Source: Rubrivivax sp. (GTDB lineage Bacteria; Pseudomonadota; Gammaproteobacteria; Burkholderiales; Burkholderiaceae_C). Taken from it: 46,245 bases of DNA. Positions 36,546-45,287 of this stretch are shown piece after piece. Below the pieces are notes generated by a model. That model made no database searches and was not told the DNA's origin. It saw only the letters and a program-made list of their open reading frames with translations. Each line of letters begins with the position of its first letter. The stretch's first letter is position 1. The stretch is from assembly GCA_016790425.1 (NCBI GenBank), contig JAEUPF010000032.1, positions 1-46,245 of the forward strand, given 5' to 3'. The translations under genes were made by a program, and so were the position numbers.

Positions 36546-37919
36546 ATGCCGCTGCGGCTGCTTCCACTTCGCATGCGTCTCCCGCTCGCCCGCCCGGCGG
36601 CCGGCCCTCGTCTTGCCGGCTGCGCTGCCGCCCTCGCCGCGATCGCGGCCATCGCGGCCGTCGCCGCCCACCGCGGGGCGGCGGCCGCCGACGCGCCCGC
36701 CGGCAAAGCCAGCGCTGCTGCAGCAGCGGCCAGGCCTGCCCTCACCGTCACCGTCGTCTCGCCGGCGACGGCGACCTGGCCGCAGACCGTGGCGGCCAAC
36801 GGCTCGATCTTCGCGTGGCAGGAAGCCAGCGTCGGCGCCGAGGCGCCGGGCTGGCGCCTTGCCGAAGTGCGCGCGCAGGTGGGCGACACGGTGCGCCGCG
36901 GCCAGGTGCTGGCGGTGTTCGCCACCGAGATCGCCGAGGCCGACCTGGCGCAGCAGCGCGCTGCGCTGGCCGAAGCCGACGCGGTGCTCGTCGAAGCCAC
37001 CGCCAACGCCAACCGGGCGCGCGAACTGCAGCCCAGCGGCGTCCTCAGCGCCCAGCAGACGCAGCAGATCCTCACCACCGAGCGCACGGCGCAGGCGCGC
37101 GTGGCGGCGCAGCGCGCGGCGCTGGCAGCGCAGGCGCTGCGCTTGAAGCAGGCGCAGGTGCTGGCGCCGGACCACGGCGTCATCTCGGCGCGCACGGCCA
37201 CCGTCGGCGCGGTGGTGCAGCCGGGGCAGGAGTTGTTCCGCCTCATTCGCCAGGGCCGCCTCGAATGGCGCGCCGAGGTCGCCGCCGCGGACCTGGCGCG
37301 CATCCAGGTCGGCCAGCGCGTGCGCATCGCCCCGGTGGGCGCAACGCCGATGAGCGGCCGCGTGCGCATGGTCGCACCGACCGTCGACGCGGCCACGCGC
37401 AATGGGCTGGTCTTCGTCGACCTGCTGGCGCCGGCACCGGCGGCCCCTGCTGCCGCCCCGGCTGCTGCCCCTGCTGCCGCTTCCGCCGCCACTTCCGCCG
37501 CCGCTTCCACTGCCGCTTCCACTGCCGCTTCCACTGCCGGTGCCGCGGCCGCCGCCCCGGCCCGCGCGGGCATGTTCGCGCGCGGCGAGTTCGAAGTCGG
37601 CAGCGCGCCGGCGCTGACGCTGCCGCAGGCGGCGGTGCTGCAGCGCGAAGGGTTCAACTACGTCTTCCGCGTCGGCGCCGACAACAAGGTGCAACAAGCC
37701 AAGGTGAGCGTCGGCCGCCGCGTCGGCGAGCGCATCGAGATCACCGGCGGCCTCGACGCCGGCGCGCGCGTGGTCGCGCAAGGCGCCGGCTTCCTCGGCG
37801 ACGGCGACCTCGTGCGCGTCGTCGAGGGCGCGGCGGCGGCCCCGGCGGCGGTGGCAGCGCCGCCTGCGGCGGCCAAGCCGGCCGCGCGCGCCTCGGCAAC
37901 GGCAGCGGCAGCGAAGTGA
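36546..37919 (+). CDS. RND efflux periplasmic adaptor subunit
   Basis: This membrane-fusion protein of the AcrA/MexA/HlyD family bridges the RND pump and an outer-membrane channel. The 457-residue protein starts with a hydrophobic segment (about 25-41) that anchors or exports it. The lipoyl half-motifs flank a short alpha-hairpin: VGAEAPGWRLAEVRAQVGDTV (about 97-117) and LAPDHGVISARTATVGAVVQPG (about 207-228). Inside the barrel domain, after GLVFVDLLAPAP, an Ala/Ser/Thr-rich insertion of about 40 residues interrupts the fold (about 298-340). The C-terminus is another Ala-rich tail. No outer-membrane factor gene is adjacent, so it must use a TolC encoded elsewhere. The start codon is uncertain; an ATG at 36573 would also serve. 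Confidence 0.91.
   Translation: MPLRLLPLRMRLPLARPAAGPRLAGCAAALAAIAAIAAVAAHRGAAAADAPAGKASAAAAAARPALTVTVVSPATATWPQTVAANGSIFAWQEASVGAEAPGWRLAEVRAQVGDTVRRGQVLAVFATEIAEADLAQQRAALAEADAVLVEATANANRARELQPSGVLSAQQTQQILTTERTAQARVAAQRAALAAQALRLKQAQVLAPDHGVISARTATVGAVVQPGQELFRLIRQGRLEWRAEVAAADLARIQVGQRVRIAPVGATPMSGRVRMVAPTVDAATRNGLVFVDLLAPAPAAPAAAPAAAPAAASAATSAAASTAASTAASTAGAAAAAPARAGMFARGEFEVGSAPALTLPQAAVLQREGFNYVFRVGADNKVQQAKVSVGRRVGERIEITGGLDAGARVVAQGAGFLGDGDLVRVVEGAAAAPAAVAAPPAAAKPAARASATAAAAK
37444..37542 (+). repeat. In-frame tandem repeats in the adaptor gene
   Basis: Copies of GCTGCCCCTGCTGCC-like units pass into three to four near-perfect copies of the 12-base unit GCTTCCACTGCC. They encode an Ala-rich stretch with Ala-Ser-Thr-Ala repeats inside the adaptor's barrel domain. 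Neighbouring gene sequence has far fewer T's at these positions, so the array looks like recent slippage. Confidence 0.7.
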
Positions 37920-37926
37920 CACGCCG

Positions 37927-40900
37927 ATGAACGTCTCCGCCTGGTGCATCCGCAACCCGATCCCGGCGCTGATGCTGTTCGTGATGCTCACGCTCACGGG
38001 CGCGTTGGCGTTCCGCTCGATGAAGGTGCAGCAGTTCCCCGACATCGACCTGCCGACGATCAACGTCACCGCCAGCCTGCCCGGCGCCGCGCCGGCGCAG
38101 CTGGAGACCGAGGTGGCGCGCAAGATCGAGAACGCGGTCGCCGCGCTCACCGGCGTCAAGAACATCTACACCAAGGTGCAGGACGGGGTGGCCATCGTCA
38201 CCGTCGAGTTCCGCCTCGAGAAGCCGACGCAGGAAGCGCTGGACGACACGCGCGCGGCGGTCTCGCGCATCCGCGCCGACCTGCCGGCCGACCTGCGCGA
38301 CCCGGTGGTGACCAAGCTCGACCTCGCCGGCACGCCGATCCTCACCTACACGGTGGCCAGCGAGCGGCCCGAGCGCATGGACGACGAGGCGCTGTCCTGG
38401 TTCGTCGACAACCAGGTGACCAAGGCCGTGCTCGCCGTGCGCGGCGTCGGCTCGGTGGCACGGGTGGGCGGCGTGGCGCGCGAAGTGCGCGTCGAGCTCG
38501 ACCCGGCGCGGCTGCTGGCGCTGGGTGCCAGCGCCGCCGACATCTCGCGCCAGCTGCGCGCCACGCAGCAGGAAGCCCCGGGCGGCCGCGCCGACGTGGG
38601 CGGCATCGAGCAGAGCGTGCGCACGATCGCCACCGTGAAGAGCGCCGAGGAACTGGCGCGCATGGAGGTGACGCTCGCAGACGGCCGCCGCATCCGCCTG
38701 GACCAGGTGGCCAACGTCGCCGACACCGTGGCCGAGCCGCGCAGCGCCGCGCTCGTGAACGGGCGGCCGGCGGTGGGCTTCGAGGTCGTGCGGTCGCGCG
38801 GCGCCAGCGAGACCGAAGTGGCCGACGGCGTGCGCGCGGCGCTGGGCAAGCTGGCCCAGGAGCACCCGGAGATCAGGACCACCGAGGTCTTCAACTTCGT
38901 CGAGCCGACGGTGGAGAACTTCCACGGCTCGATGATGCTGCTCATCGAAGGCGCGGTGCTGGCCGTGCTCGTGGTGTGGCTCTTCCTGCGCTCGTGGCGC
39001 GCGACGCTGGTGGCGGCGACGGCGCTGCCGCTTTCCGTGCTGCCGGCGTTCGCGGCGATGCACTACGTCTTCGGCTTCTCGCTCAACGTGGTGACGCTGC
39101 TGAGCCTGTCGCTGGTGGTGGGCATCCTCGTCGACGACGCGATCGTCGAGATCGAGAACATCGTGCGTCACCAGCGAATGGGGAAGACGCCCTACGACGC
39201 GGCGATGGAAGCGGCCGACGAGATCGGGCTGGCGGTCATCGCCACCACCTTCACGCTGATCGCGGTGTTCCTGCCGACGGCGTTCATGGCCGGGGTGCCG
39301 GGCAAGTTCTTCGTCCAGTTCGGCTGGACGGCGGCGATCGCGGTGTTCTTCTCGCTGGTCGTGGCGCGCATGCTGACGCCGATGATGGCCGCGTACCTGC
39401 TGAAGCCGCCGAAGACGGCGCGGCCCGAACCGCGCTGGATGACGATGTACCTCGGCTGGGCTGCGTTCTGCCTCAGGCACCGCATCGTGACGATGATCGT
39501 GACGGCGGTGTTCTTCGCCGGCAGCTTCGGGCTCGTGGGCCTGCTGCCCACCGGCTTCATCCCGCCCGACGACTTCGGCCAGACGCAGGTGAGCGTGACG
39601 CTGCCCCCGGGCTCGACCTTCCAGCAGACGCTGGCCAGCGCCGAGCAGGCGCGCTCGCTCGTGCAGGGGCACCGGCAGGTGCGGCTCGTCTACACCACGG
39701 TGGGCGGCGGCAGCACCGGGGCCGACATCTGGACGCCCGGCGGCGGCCTGCCCGACGTGCGCCGCGCGACGCTGACGCTGAAGCTCACGCACCGCAGCGA
39801 ACGCCCCGGCATCAGCAAGCAGGACGTCGAAGCCGACCTCCGGCGCGCGCTCGAGGTGCTGCCCGGCGCGCGCGTCAAGGTCGGCTTCGGGCAGAGCAGC
39901 GAGAAGTACGTGCTCGTGCTCGCCGGCGAGGACGGCGCGGCGCTGGCCGCGCACGCCGTCAAGGTCGAGCGCGAGCTGCGCACGCTGCCGGGCATCGGCA
40001 ACGTCACGTCGTCGTCGAGCCTGGTGCGCCCCGAGCTCATCGTGCGGCCCGACTTCGCGAAGGCGGCCGACCTCGGCGTCACGTCGGCGGCGATCGCCGA
40101 CACGCTGCGCATCGCCACCGCCGGCGATTTCGACCAGAGCCTGCCGAAGCTGAACCTGGCGCAGCGGCAGGTGCCCATCGTCGTGCGCCTGCCGGCGGCG
40201 GCGCGCACCGACCTCGGGTTGCTCGAACGGCTGCCGGTGCCGGGCAAGGGCGGCTCTGCGGTGCCGCTGGGCAACGTGGCCACCATCGCCATCGACAGCG
40301 GCCCGGCCGAGATCGACCGCTACAACCGGCAGCGCAACGTCAACTTCGAGATCGAGCTGAACCAGCAGCCGCTGGGCGAAGTGAAGGACGCGGCGCTGGC
40401 GCTGCCGTCGTTGAAGAGCCTGCCGGCGGGCATCATCGTCACCGAGATCGGCGACGCCGAGGCGATGGCCGAGCTGTTCGAGAGCTTCGGCCTGGCGATG
40501 CTCACCGGCGTGGTCTGCATCTACATCGTGCTGGTGCTGCTGTTCAAGGACTTCGTGCAGCCGGTGACGATCCTCGGCGCGCTGGTGCTGTCGATCCCCG
40601 GCGCCTTCGTGGCGCTGTTCGCCACGCACACGGCGCTGTCGATGCCGAGCATGATCGGGCTCATCATGCTGATGGGTATCGCGACGAAGAACTCGATCCT
40701 GCTCGTCGACTACGTCATCCTGGCGCGACGCGAGCACGGCCTGGCCCGCCGCGAGGCGGTGCTCGACGCCTGCCGCAAGCGGGCGCGCCCGATCGTCATG
40801 ACGACCATCGCGATGGCGGCCGGCATGACGCCCATCGCGCTGGGCATCGGCGTCGATCCGAGCTTCCGCGCGCCGATGGCCATCGTCGTCATCGGCGGGC

Positions 40901-41046
40901 TCGTCACGTCCACGTTCCTGAGCCTGCTGGTGATCCCGGTGCTGTTCACGTACGTCGACGATGCGATCACGCACATCCGGCGCTGGCTGCGGCTGAAGCC
41001 GCGCTCGTACGGCCGGCTGCCGGCGGCTGCGAAGGCGGCCGACTGA
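37927..41046 (+). CDS. RND efflux pump, inner-membrane transporter
   Basis: This proton-driven efflux pump of the HAE1/AcrB-like RND superfamily has 1039 residues. It shows the expected two repeats of six helices and large periplasmic loops. The N-terminus MNVSAWCIRNPIPALMLFVML is typical. The proton-relay aspartates of helix 4 are Asp403 and Asp404 in VVGILVDDAIVEIENI. GGAPAA-like pore-domain segments (FPDIDLPTINV, PGAAPAQLETEV) are clear. GIATKNSILLVDY with its conserved Lys lies in helix 10. It resembles the short MexB-like pumps of Burkholderiales with unknown drugs or lipids as substrates. It follows the adaptor by 7 bases. Confidence 0.95.
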   Translation: MNVSAWCIRNPIPALMLFVMLTLTGALAFRSMKVQQFPDIDLPTINVTASLPGAAPAQLETEVARKIENAVAALTGVKNIYTKVQDGVAIVTVEFRLEKPTQEALDDTRAAVSRIRADLPADLRDPVVTKLDLAGTPILTYTVASERPERMDDEALSWFVDNQVTKAVLAVRGVGSVARVGGVAREVRVELDPARLLALGASAADISRQLRATQQEAPGGRADVGGIEQSVRTIATVKSAEELARMEVTLADGRRIRLDQVANVADTVAEPRSAALVNGRPAVGFEVVRSRGASETEVADGVRAALGKLAQEHPEIRTTEVFNFVEPTVENFHGSMMLLIEGAVLAVLVVWLFLRSWRATLVAATALPLSVLPAFAAMHYVFGFSLNVVTLLSLSLVVGILVDDAIVEIENIVRHQRMGKTPYDAAMEAADEIGLAVIATTFTLIAVFLPTAFMAGVPGKFFVQFGWTAAIAVFFSLVVARMLTPMMAAYLLKPPKTARPEPRWMTMYLGWAAFCLRHRIVTMIVTAVFFAGSFGLVGLLPTGFIPPDDFGQTQVSVTLPPGSTFQQTLASAEQARSLVQGHRQVRLVYTTVGGGSTGADIWTPGGGLPDVRRATLTLKLTHRSERPGISKQDVEADLRRALEVLPGARVKVGFGQSSEKYVLVLAGEDGAALAAHAVKVERELRTLPGIGNVTSSSSLVRPELIVRPDFAKAADLGVTSAAIADTLRIATAGDFDQSLPKLNLAQRQVPIVVRLPAAARTDLGLLERLPVPGKGGSAVPLGNVATIAIDSGPAEIDRYNRQRNVNFEIELNQQPLGEVKDAALALPSLKSLPAGIIVTEIGDAEAMAELFESFGLAMLTGVVCIYIVLVLLFKDFVQPVTILGALVLSIPGAFVALFATHTALSMPSMIGLIMLMGIATKNSILLVDYVILARREHGLARREAVLDACRKRARPIVMTTIAMAAGMTPIALGIGVDPSFRAPMAIVVIGGLVTSTFLSLLVIPVLFTYVDDAITHIRRWLRLKPRSYGRLPAAAKAAD

Positions 41047-41107
41047 ACGCCCGGGCCGGCGCGCACGCGGCCATCGACGGCGCGCGCTGCGCCGCCGGCG
41101 CCGGCGC
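41047..41107. terminator. Convergent gap with GC hairpins
   Basis: The 61 bases between the RND pump stop and the photolyase stop contain GCCGGCGC (41055-41062) complementary to GCGCCGGC (41098-41105), and a small hairpin GCGCC-gcc-GGCGC (41089-41101). One of these may end transcription in both directions. Such matches are easily found by chance at this GC content. Confidence 0.3.
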
Positions 41108-42673
41108 TCAACGCTCCTTCACCACCGCGTAGCGCGCCAGGGCCTCCCGGCGCGCCAGCGCGTGCTCGACGATCGGCAGCGGATAGTCCACGCCCAGCCG
41201 CACCGAGGCGGCCTCCAGATCGGCCGGCCGCGCCAGCCACGGCGCGTGGATCAGCGCGTCGGGAAGCCGGGCCAGTTGCGGCAGGTAGCGGCGGATGAAG
41301 CGGCCCTCGGGGTCGAACCTGCGGCTCTGGCTCACCGGATTGAAGACGCGGAAGTACGGCTGCGCGTCGCAGCCGCTGCCGGCCGCCCATTGCCAGCCGC
41401 CGTTGTTGGCCGCCAGGTCGTAGTCGTTCAGGTGCAGCGCGAAGTACGCCTCGCCGCGCCGCCAGTCGATGCCGAGGTCCTTGGTGAGGAAGCTGGCCAC
41501 CACCATGCGCAGGCGGTTGTGCATGTAGCCGCTGCCGTTGATCTGGTGCATCGCCGCGTCGACGAGCGGATAGCCGGTGCGGCCTTCGCACCAGGCGGCG
41601 AATTGCGCCTCGGCGTGCTTGCCGTGGTGCCAGCGGATGCGGTCGTAGGCCGGCTTGAAGGCGGCTCCGACGACGCGCGGGTGGTGGTGCAGCAGCTGCT
41701 GGTAGAACTCGCGCCAGGCGAGTTCGGCGAGCCACATCTCGGCGCCGCGCATGCCGGCGGCGGCGCGCTCGTGCGCCTCGCGCACGACGCGGCGGACGGA
41801 GACGGTGCCGAAGCGCAGGTGCACGCCGAGGTAGCTCGGCCCCTTCACGGCGGGGAAGTCGCGCGTCTCGTGGTAGCGCTCGATGCGGCCGCCGAGGAAA
41901 TCGGCCAGCAGTTCCTCGGCACCGGCCGGGCCGCTGGGCAGCTTCAACTCGTGCAGGTTGGTCGGCTCGAAACCGAGGTCTTGCAGGGACGGCACGCCGC
42001 GCGGCCCGGACAGCTCCTCCGGCAACGGCGCCAGGGCGCGCGCGCGCGGCGCCACCGGACGTGGCGCCAGCGCCTCGGGCCCGGCGGCGTGCAGCGCCTT
42101 CAGCCAGGCGGCCTTGTACGGCGTGAACACCGAGAACGGCCGGCCGCCGGCGGTGAGCACCTCGTTGCGCTCGAAGACGACCTGGTCCTTGCCCAGGTGC
42201 AGTGCCACGCCGGCGTGCGCCAGCTCGCCGTGCACGCGCAGGTCGCGTTCGCGCGCGGCCGGCTCGTCGTCGTGGTTGGCGAACACGGCCTGCACGTGCA
42301 GCTCGCCCGCCAGCCGCGGCACTTCCGCGACGGCGAAGCCGTGGCGCACGATCAGGCCGGCGCCGGCCACGCCATGCGCGGCGGCCAGCTCGCGCAGCTC
42401 GGCATCGACTCCGACCAGGCTGTCGCGGATGAACTCCACCCGCCGGTCGGCGCGGCGCCCGGCGGCCAGCAGCCCATCGAGGATGGCGCGGTCGAAGACG
42501 AAGCAGCACCACACCTGCCGCGCCGCCGCCAGCGCGTGCGCCAGCGCCGCGTGGTCATGCACGCGCAGGTCACGCCGCAACCAGACGAGGGCGCGCTCGA
42601 AGCGCGGCGGTTCCTCGTGGCGGTGGCCGTCGCGGCGGTGGGTCACCCCCTGGGTCCGGGCGGGGTCTTGCAT
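41108..42673 (-). CDS. phrB: Deoxyribodipyrimidine photolyase
   Basis: Photolyase repairs UV-made cyclobutane pyrimidine dimers using light, FAD and an antenna pigment. The 521-residue protein has an extension of ~28 residues, then the N-terminal antenna domain starting [21 protein letters not shown]. The C-terminal FAD domain has the signatures [25 protein letters not shown] (about 355-380) and [21 protein letters not shown], including the electron-transfer tryptophans, and ends with [16 protein letters not shown]. The [13 protein letters not shown] stretch is also typical. It is transcribed divergently from yqgE, with only 36 bases between the two starts. A start inside the N-terminal extension (GTG before THRRDG) is possible. 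Confidence 0.95.
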   Translation of the reverse strand: MQDPARTQGVTHRRDGHRHEEPPRFERALVWLRRDLRVHDHAALAHALAAARQVWCCFVFDRAILDGLLAAGRRADRRVEFIRDSLVGVDAELRELAAAHGVAGAGLIVRHGFAVAEVPRLAGELHVQAVFANHDDEPAARERDLRVHGELAHAGVALHLGKDQVVFERNEVLTAGGRPFSVFTPYKAAWLKALHAAGPEALAPRPVAPRARALAPLPEELSGPRGVPSLQDLGFEPTNLHELKLPSGPAGAEELLADFLGGRIERYHETRDFPAVKGPSYLGVHLRFGTVSVRRVVREAHERAAAGMRGAEMWLAELAWREFYQQLLHHHPRVVGAAFKPAYDRIRWHHGKHAEAQFAAWCEGRTGYPLVDAAMHQINGSGYMHNRLRMVVASFLTKDLGIDWRRGEAYFALHLNDYDLAANNGGWQWAAGSGCDAQPYFRVFNPVSQSRRFDPEGRFIRRYLPQLARLPDALIHAPWLARPADLEAASVRLGVDYPLPIVEHALARREALARYAVVKER

Positions 42674-42709
42674 CGGCTGCCAAGTGTGAGGCCGGAATAA
42701 GATACGCGC

Positions 42710-43294
42710 ATGGCAGCCGGTTCTCGCATCGACCTGACGAACCAGTTCCTGATCGCCATGCCGGGCATGGTCGACGACACCTTCAAGGGCGCCGTTGTCT
42801 ACCTGTGCGAGCACACCGAGAAGGGCGCGCTCGGCCTGGTGATCAACAAGCCCATCGACATCAAGCTGAAGAACCTGTTCGAGAAGGTCGATCTCGGCAC
42901 GCCGCCGGCGCCGCTGGCCGAGCAGCCGGTGTACTTCGGCGGCCCGGTGCAGACCGAACGCGGCTTCGTGCTGCACGAGCGCCAGGGCGAGGCCGGCGCC
43001 TCGTACAACTCGACGCTGGCGATCGCCGACAGCGGCCTGGAGATGACGACCAGCAAGGACGTGCTGGAGGCGATGTCCAGCGGTGGCGGCCCGAAGAAGG
43101 TGCTCATCACGCTGGGCTACAGCGGCTGGGACGCCGGCCAGCTCGAAGACGAGATCGGCCGCAACGGCTGGCTCACGGTCGACGCCGATCCGGCGATCAT
43201 CTTCGACACGCCCACCGACAAGCGCTACGACCGCGCCTTGTCGCTGCTGGGCATCGACCCGCGCATGCTCTCCCAGGAGGCCGGGCACGCATGA
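42710..43294 (+). CDS. yqgE: YqgE/AlgH family protein
   Basis: This conserved cytoplasmic protein of the UPF0301 (DUF179) family has 194 residues. It carries the family segments [20 protein letters not shown] (about 11-30), [15 protein letters not shown] (about 38-52) and [16 protein letters not shown] (about 78-93), and ends [21 protein letters not shown]. Its biochemical role is unsettled; the name AlgH comes from a link with alginate control in Pseudomonas. It is routinely encoded just before ruvX. The ATG of ruvX overlaps its stop codon (ATGA), so translation is coupled. Confidence 0.94.
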   Translation: MAAGSRIDLTNQFLIAMPGMVDDTFKGAVVYLCEHTEKGALGLVINKPIDIKLKNLFEKVDLGTPPAPLAEQPVYFGGPVQTERGFVLHERQGEAGASYNSTLAIADSGLEMTTSKDVLEAMSSGGGPKKVLITLGYSGWDAGQLEDEIGRNGWLTVDADPAIIFDTPTDKRYDRALSLLGIDPRMLSQEAGHA

Positions 43295-44325
43295 ACGCGG
43301 CGGCGCCGCGCAACGCGCCGGCCCGCCCCGTTGCCTTTCTGGCGTTCGATTTCGGCACCCGGCGCGTCGGCGTCGCCGCCGGCAACTCGCTGCTGAGGAG
43401 CGCGCAGCCGCTGGCCACCGTGAGCGTGGCGGGCGAAGCGCGCTTCGCGGCGATCGCCCGGCTCATCGGCCAGTGGCAGCCCGATGCGCTCGTCGTCGGC
43501 GTGCCGTTCCATCCGGACGGCGCGCCGCACGACAATACGCGCCGCGCGCGTGCCTTCGGCCGCCAGTTGCACGGCCGCTTCAAGCTGCCGGTGCACGAGG
43601 TGGACGAGCGCTACAGCACCACCGAAGCGCGCGCGCGGGGCGTGGGCGATGCCGGCGTCGATGCGGCCTCGGCGGCGGTCATCCTCGAGCAGTTCCTGCG
43701 CAGCCTGCCCGACGACGATCCGCCCCTGCCGAACGGAACGACGAGAACGACGAGAACGACGAGAACGACGAGAACGACGAGAACGATGCCGATGCTCGAG
43801 CTTGACGCCGAAGCGCTCTACGCCGACCTGCGCGAGGCGGTGCGCCGCCTGCTGCGCCCCGAACGGGCGGCCGGCACCAGCCTCGTGGGCATCTGGTCCG
43901 GCGGGGCGTGGCTGGCCGAGCGGCTGCAGCGCGACCTGGCGCTGCCCGGTGCGGCCGGCGTCATCTCCAGCACGCTGCACCGCGACGACTTCGGCTCGCG
44001 CGGGCTGGCCGCGCACAGCGACGCGACGAACCTGCCCTTCGACATCGAGGGCCGGCACATCGTCCTCGTCGACGACGTGCTCTACACCGGCCGCACGGTG
44101 CGTGCCGTGATCAACGAGCTGTACGACTTCGGCCGCCCGGCCAGCGTGGCGCTGGCGGTGCTGGTGGACCGTGGCGGCCGCGAGTTGCCCATCGAGCCGG
44201 CCTGCGCCGCGGCGCGCATCGTGCTGCCGGCGGCGCAGAAGCTGACGCTGGCGCGCGGCGAGGGCGGCGGCTTCTCGTTCTCGATCAGGCCCCGCGACGA
44301 CGCCAACGACGGGGAGCGGCGCTGA
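43291..44325 (+). CDS. ruvX: RuvX (YqgF) nuclease fused in frame to PyrR
   Basis: One uninterrupted frame of 344 residues encodes two proteins that are normally separate. Residues 1-147 are RuvX/YqgF, an RNase H-fold nuclease for Holliday junctions and 16S rRNA 5' end maturation, with Asp20 in [15 protein letters not shown], the motif [13 protein letters not shown] and the final [14 protein letters not shown]. Residues ~148-165 are a Thr-Thr-Arg repeat encoded by a 9-bp tandem array. From Met166 onward lies a complete PyrR, a PRPP-binding uracil phosphoribosyltransferase/pyr regulator, with the PRPP loop [13 protein letters not shown] (about 257-269). No stop codon separates the halves. Either the fusion is real or PyrR is also made from Met166 or Met168. 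The frame overlaps yqgE by 4 bases and pyrB by 1. Confidence 0.85.
   Translation: MNAAAPRNAPARPVAFLAFDFGTRRVGVAAGNSLLRSAQPLATVSVAGEARFAAIARLIGQWQPDALVVGVPFHPDGAPHDNTRRARAFGRQLHGRFKLPVHEVDERYSTTEARARGVGDAGVDAASAAVILEQFLRSLPDDDPPLPNGTTRTTRTTRTTRTTRTMPMLELDAEALYADLREAVRRLLRPERAAGTSLVGIWSGGAWLAERLQRDLALPGAAGVISSTLHRDDFGSRGLAAHSDATNLPFDIEGRHIVLVDDVLYTGRTVRAVINELYDFGRPASVALAVLVDRGGRELPIEPACAAARIVLPAAQKLTLARGEGGGFSFSIRPRDDANDGERR
43736..43786 (+). repeat. 9-bp tandem repeat joining ruvX and pyrR
   Basis: Five perfect copies of GAACGACGA (43736-43780) plus a partial sixth copy up to 43786. Read in the RuvX-PyrR frame it gives Thr-Thr-Arg repeats. The unit is a multiple of three, so gain or loss of copies keeps the two genes in one frame. 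Confidence 0.93.
43786..44325 (+). CDS. pyrR: PyrR part of the fusion, possible separate translation from an internal ATG
   Basis: PyrR homologues normally start close to the sequence [17 protein letters not shown], which is found here right after ATG codons at 43786 and 43792. A separate 179-residue PyrR could therefore be translated from inside the fused frame. The upstream repeat offers only a weak Shine-Dalgarno match (GAG 4 bases before the ATG), so strong independent initiation seems unlikely. PyrR senses UMP/UTP and PRPP, controls pyrimidine gene expression, and converts uracil to UMP. Its position before pyrB and a pyrC-like gene fits that role. No PyrR-binding attenuator leader is visible within the cluster. 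Confidence 0.4.
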   Translation: MPMLELDAEALYADLREAVRRLLRPERAAGTSLVGIWSGGAWLAERLQRDLALPGAAGVISSTLHRDDFGSRGLAAHSDATNLPFDIEGRHIVLVDDVLYTGRTVRAVINELYDFGRPASVALAVLVDRGGRELPIEPACAAARIVLPAAQKLTLARGEGGGFSFSIRPRDDANDGERR

Positions 44326-45287
44326 TGCTCGCGCGCCGCAACCCGCAGCTCAACGCCAACGGCGAGCTGATCCACCTGTTGTCGATCGAGGGGCTGCCGC
44401 AGGCGATCCTGGTGCAGATCCTCGACACCGCGAGCACCTTCCTCTCCGTCAACGAGCGCGAGGTGAAGAAGGTGCCGCTGCTGCGGGGCAAGAGCGTCTT
44501 CAACCTGTTCTTCGAGAACAGCACGCGCACGCGCACGACGTTCGAGATCGCCGCCAAGCGGCTGTCGGCCGACGTCATCAACCTCGACATCGCGCGCTCG
44601 AGCACCGCCAAGGGCGAGAGCCTGCTCGACACCATCGCCAACCTCTCGGCGATGCACGCCGACATGTTCATCGTGCGCCACGCCGAAAGCGGCGCGCCGT
44701 ACCTGATCGCGCAGCACGTGGCGCCGCACGTGCACGTCGTCAACGCCGGCGATGGCCGCCACGCCCATCCGACGCAGGCGCTGCTGGACATGTACACGAT
44801 CCGCCACTTCAAGCGCGACTTCAGGAATCTCGTCGTCGCGGTGGTCGGCGACATCGTGCACTCGCGCGTCGCGCGCTCGGACATCCACGCGCTGACGACG
44901 CTGGGCGTGCCCGAGATCCGCGCCGTCGGCCCGAAGACGCTGGTGCCGGGCGATCTGGCGGCGATGGGCGTGCGCGTTTGCCACTCGATGGCCGAGGGCA
45001 TCCGCGGCGCCGACGTGATCATCATGCTCAGGCTGCAGAACGAGCGCATGAACGGCGCCCTGCTGCCGAGCGCCGCCGAGTTCTTCATGACCTACGGCCT
45101 GACGCCGGAGAAGCTGGCGCTGGCGAACAAGGACGCGATCGTGATGCACCCGGGGCCGATCAACCGCGGCGTCGAGATCGATTCGCAGGTCGCCGACGGC
45201 CGCGCCAGCGTCATCCTGCCGCAGGTGACCTTCGGCATCGCGGTGCGCATGGCGGTGATGAGCCTGATCGCGGGGAACCAGGCATGA
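44325..45287 (+). CDS. pyrB: Aspartate transcarbamoylase catalytic subunit
   Basis: PyrB joins carbamoyl phosphate and aspartate in the first committed step of pyrimidine synthesis. The 320-residue protein has the carbamoyl-phosphate site [13 protein letters not shown] (about 64-76), the loop [23 protein letters not shown] (about 148-158) and the aspartate-domain segment [10 protein letters not shown]. Its N-terminus is slightly extended, as in the class of ATCases that assemble as dodecamers with a PyrC-like partner. The ATG overlaps the fusion gene's stop (TGATG), and its own stop overlaps the next gene as ATGA. Confidence 0.97.
   Translation: MLARRNPQLNANGELIHLLSIEGLPQAILVQILDTASTFLSVNEREVKKVPLLRGKSVFNLFFENSTRTRTTFEIAAKRLSADVINLDIARSSTAKGESLLDTIANLSAMHADMFIVRHAESGAPYLIAQHVAPHVHVVNAGDGRHAHPTQALLDMYTIRHFKRDFRNLVVAVVGDIVHSRVARSDIHALTTLGVPEIRAVGPKTLVPGDLAAMGVRVCHSMAEGIRGADVIIMLRLQNERMNGALLPSAAEFFMTYGLTPEKLALANKDAIVMHPGPINRGVEIDSQVADGRASVILPQVTFGIAVRMAVMSLIAGNQA

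Noticed and set aside
43736-43786. A CRISPR-like array at the 9-bp repeats.
   Set aside because: The units are 9 bases with no spacers and lie inside a coding frame; no cas genes are nearby.
43083-43805. A frame ending in an Asn-Asp-Glu repeat over the ruvX-pyrR repeat array.
   Set aside because: It is the out-of-frame reading of yqgE/ruvX and the 9-bp repeat. The frame in use carries the RuvX and PyrR motifs.
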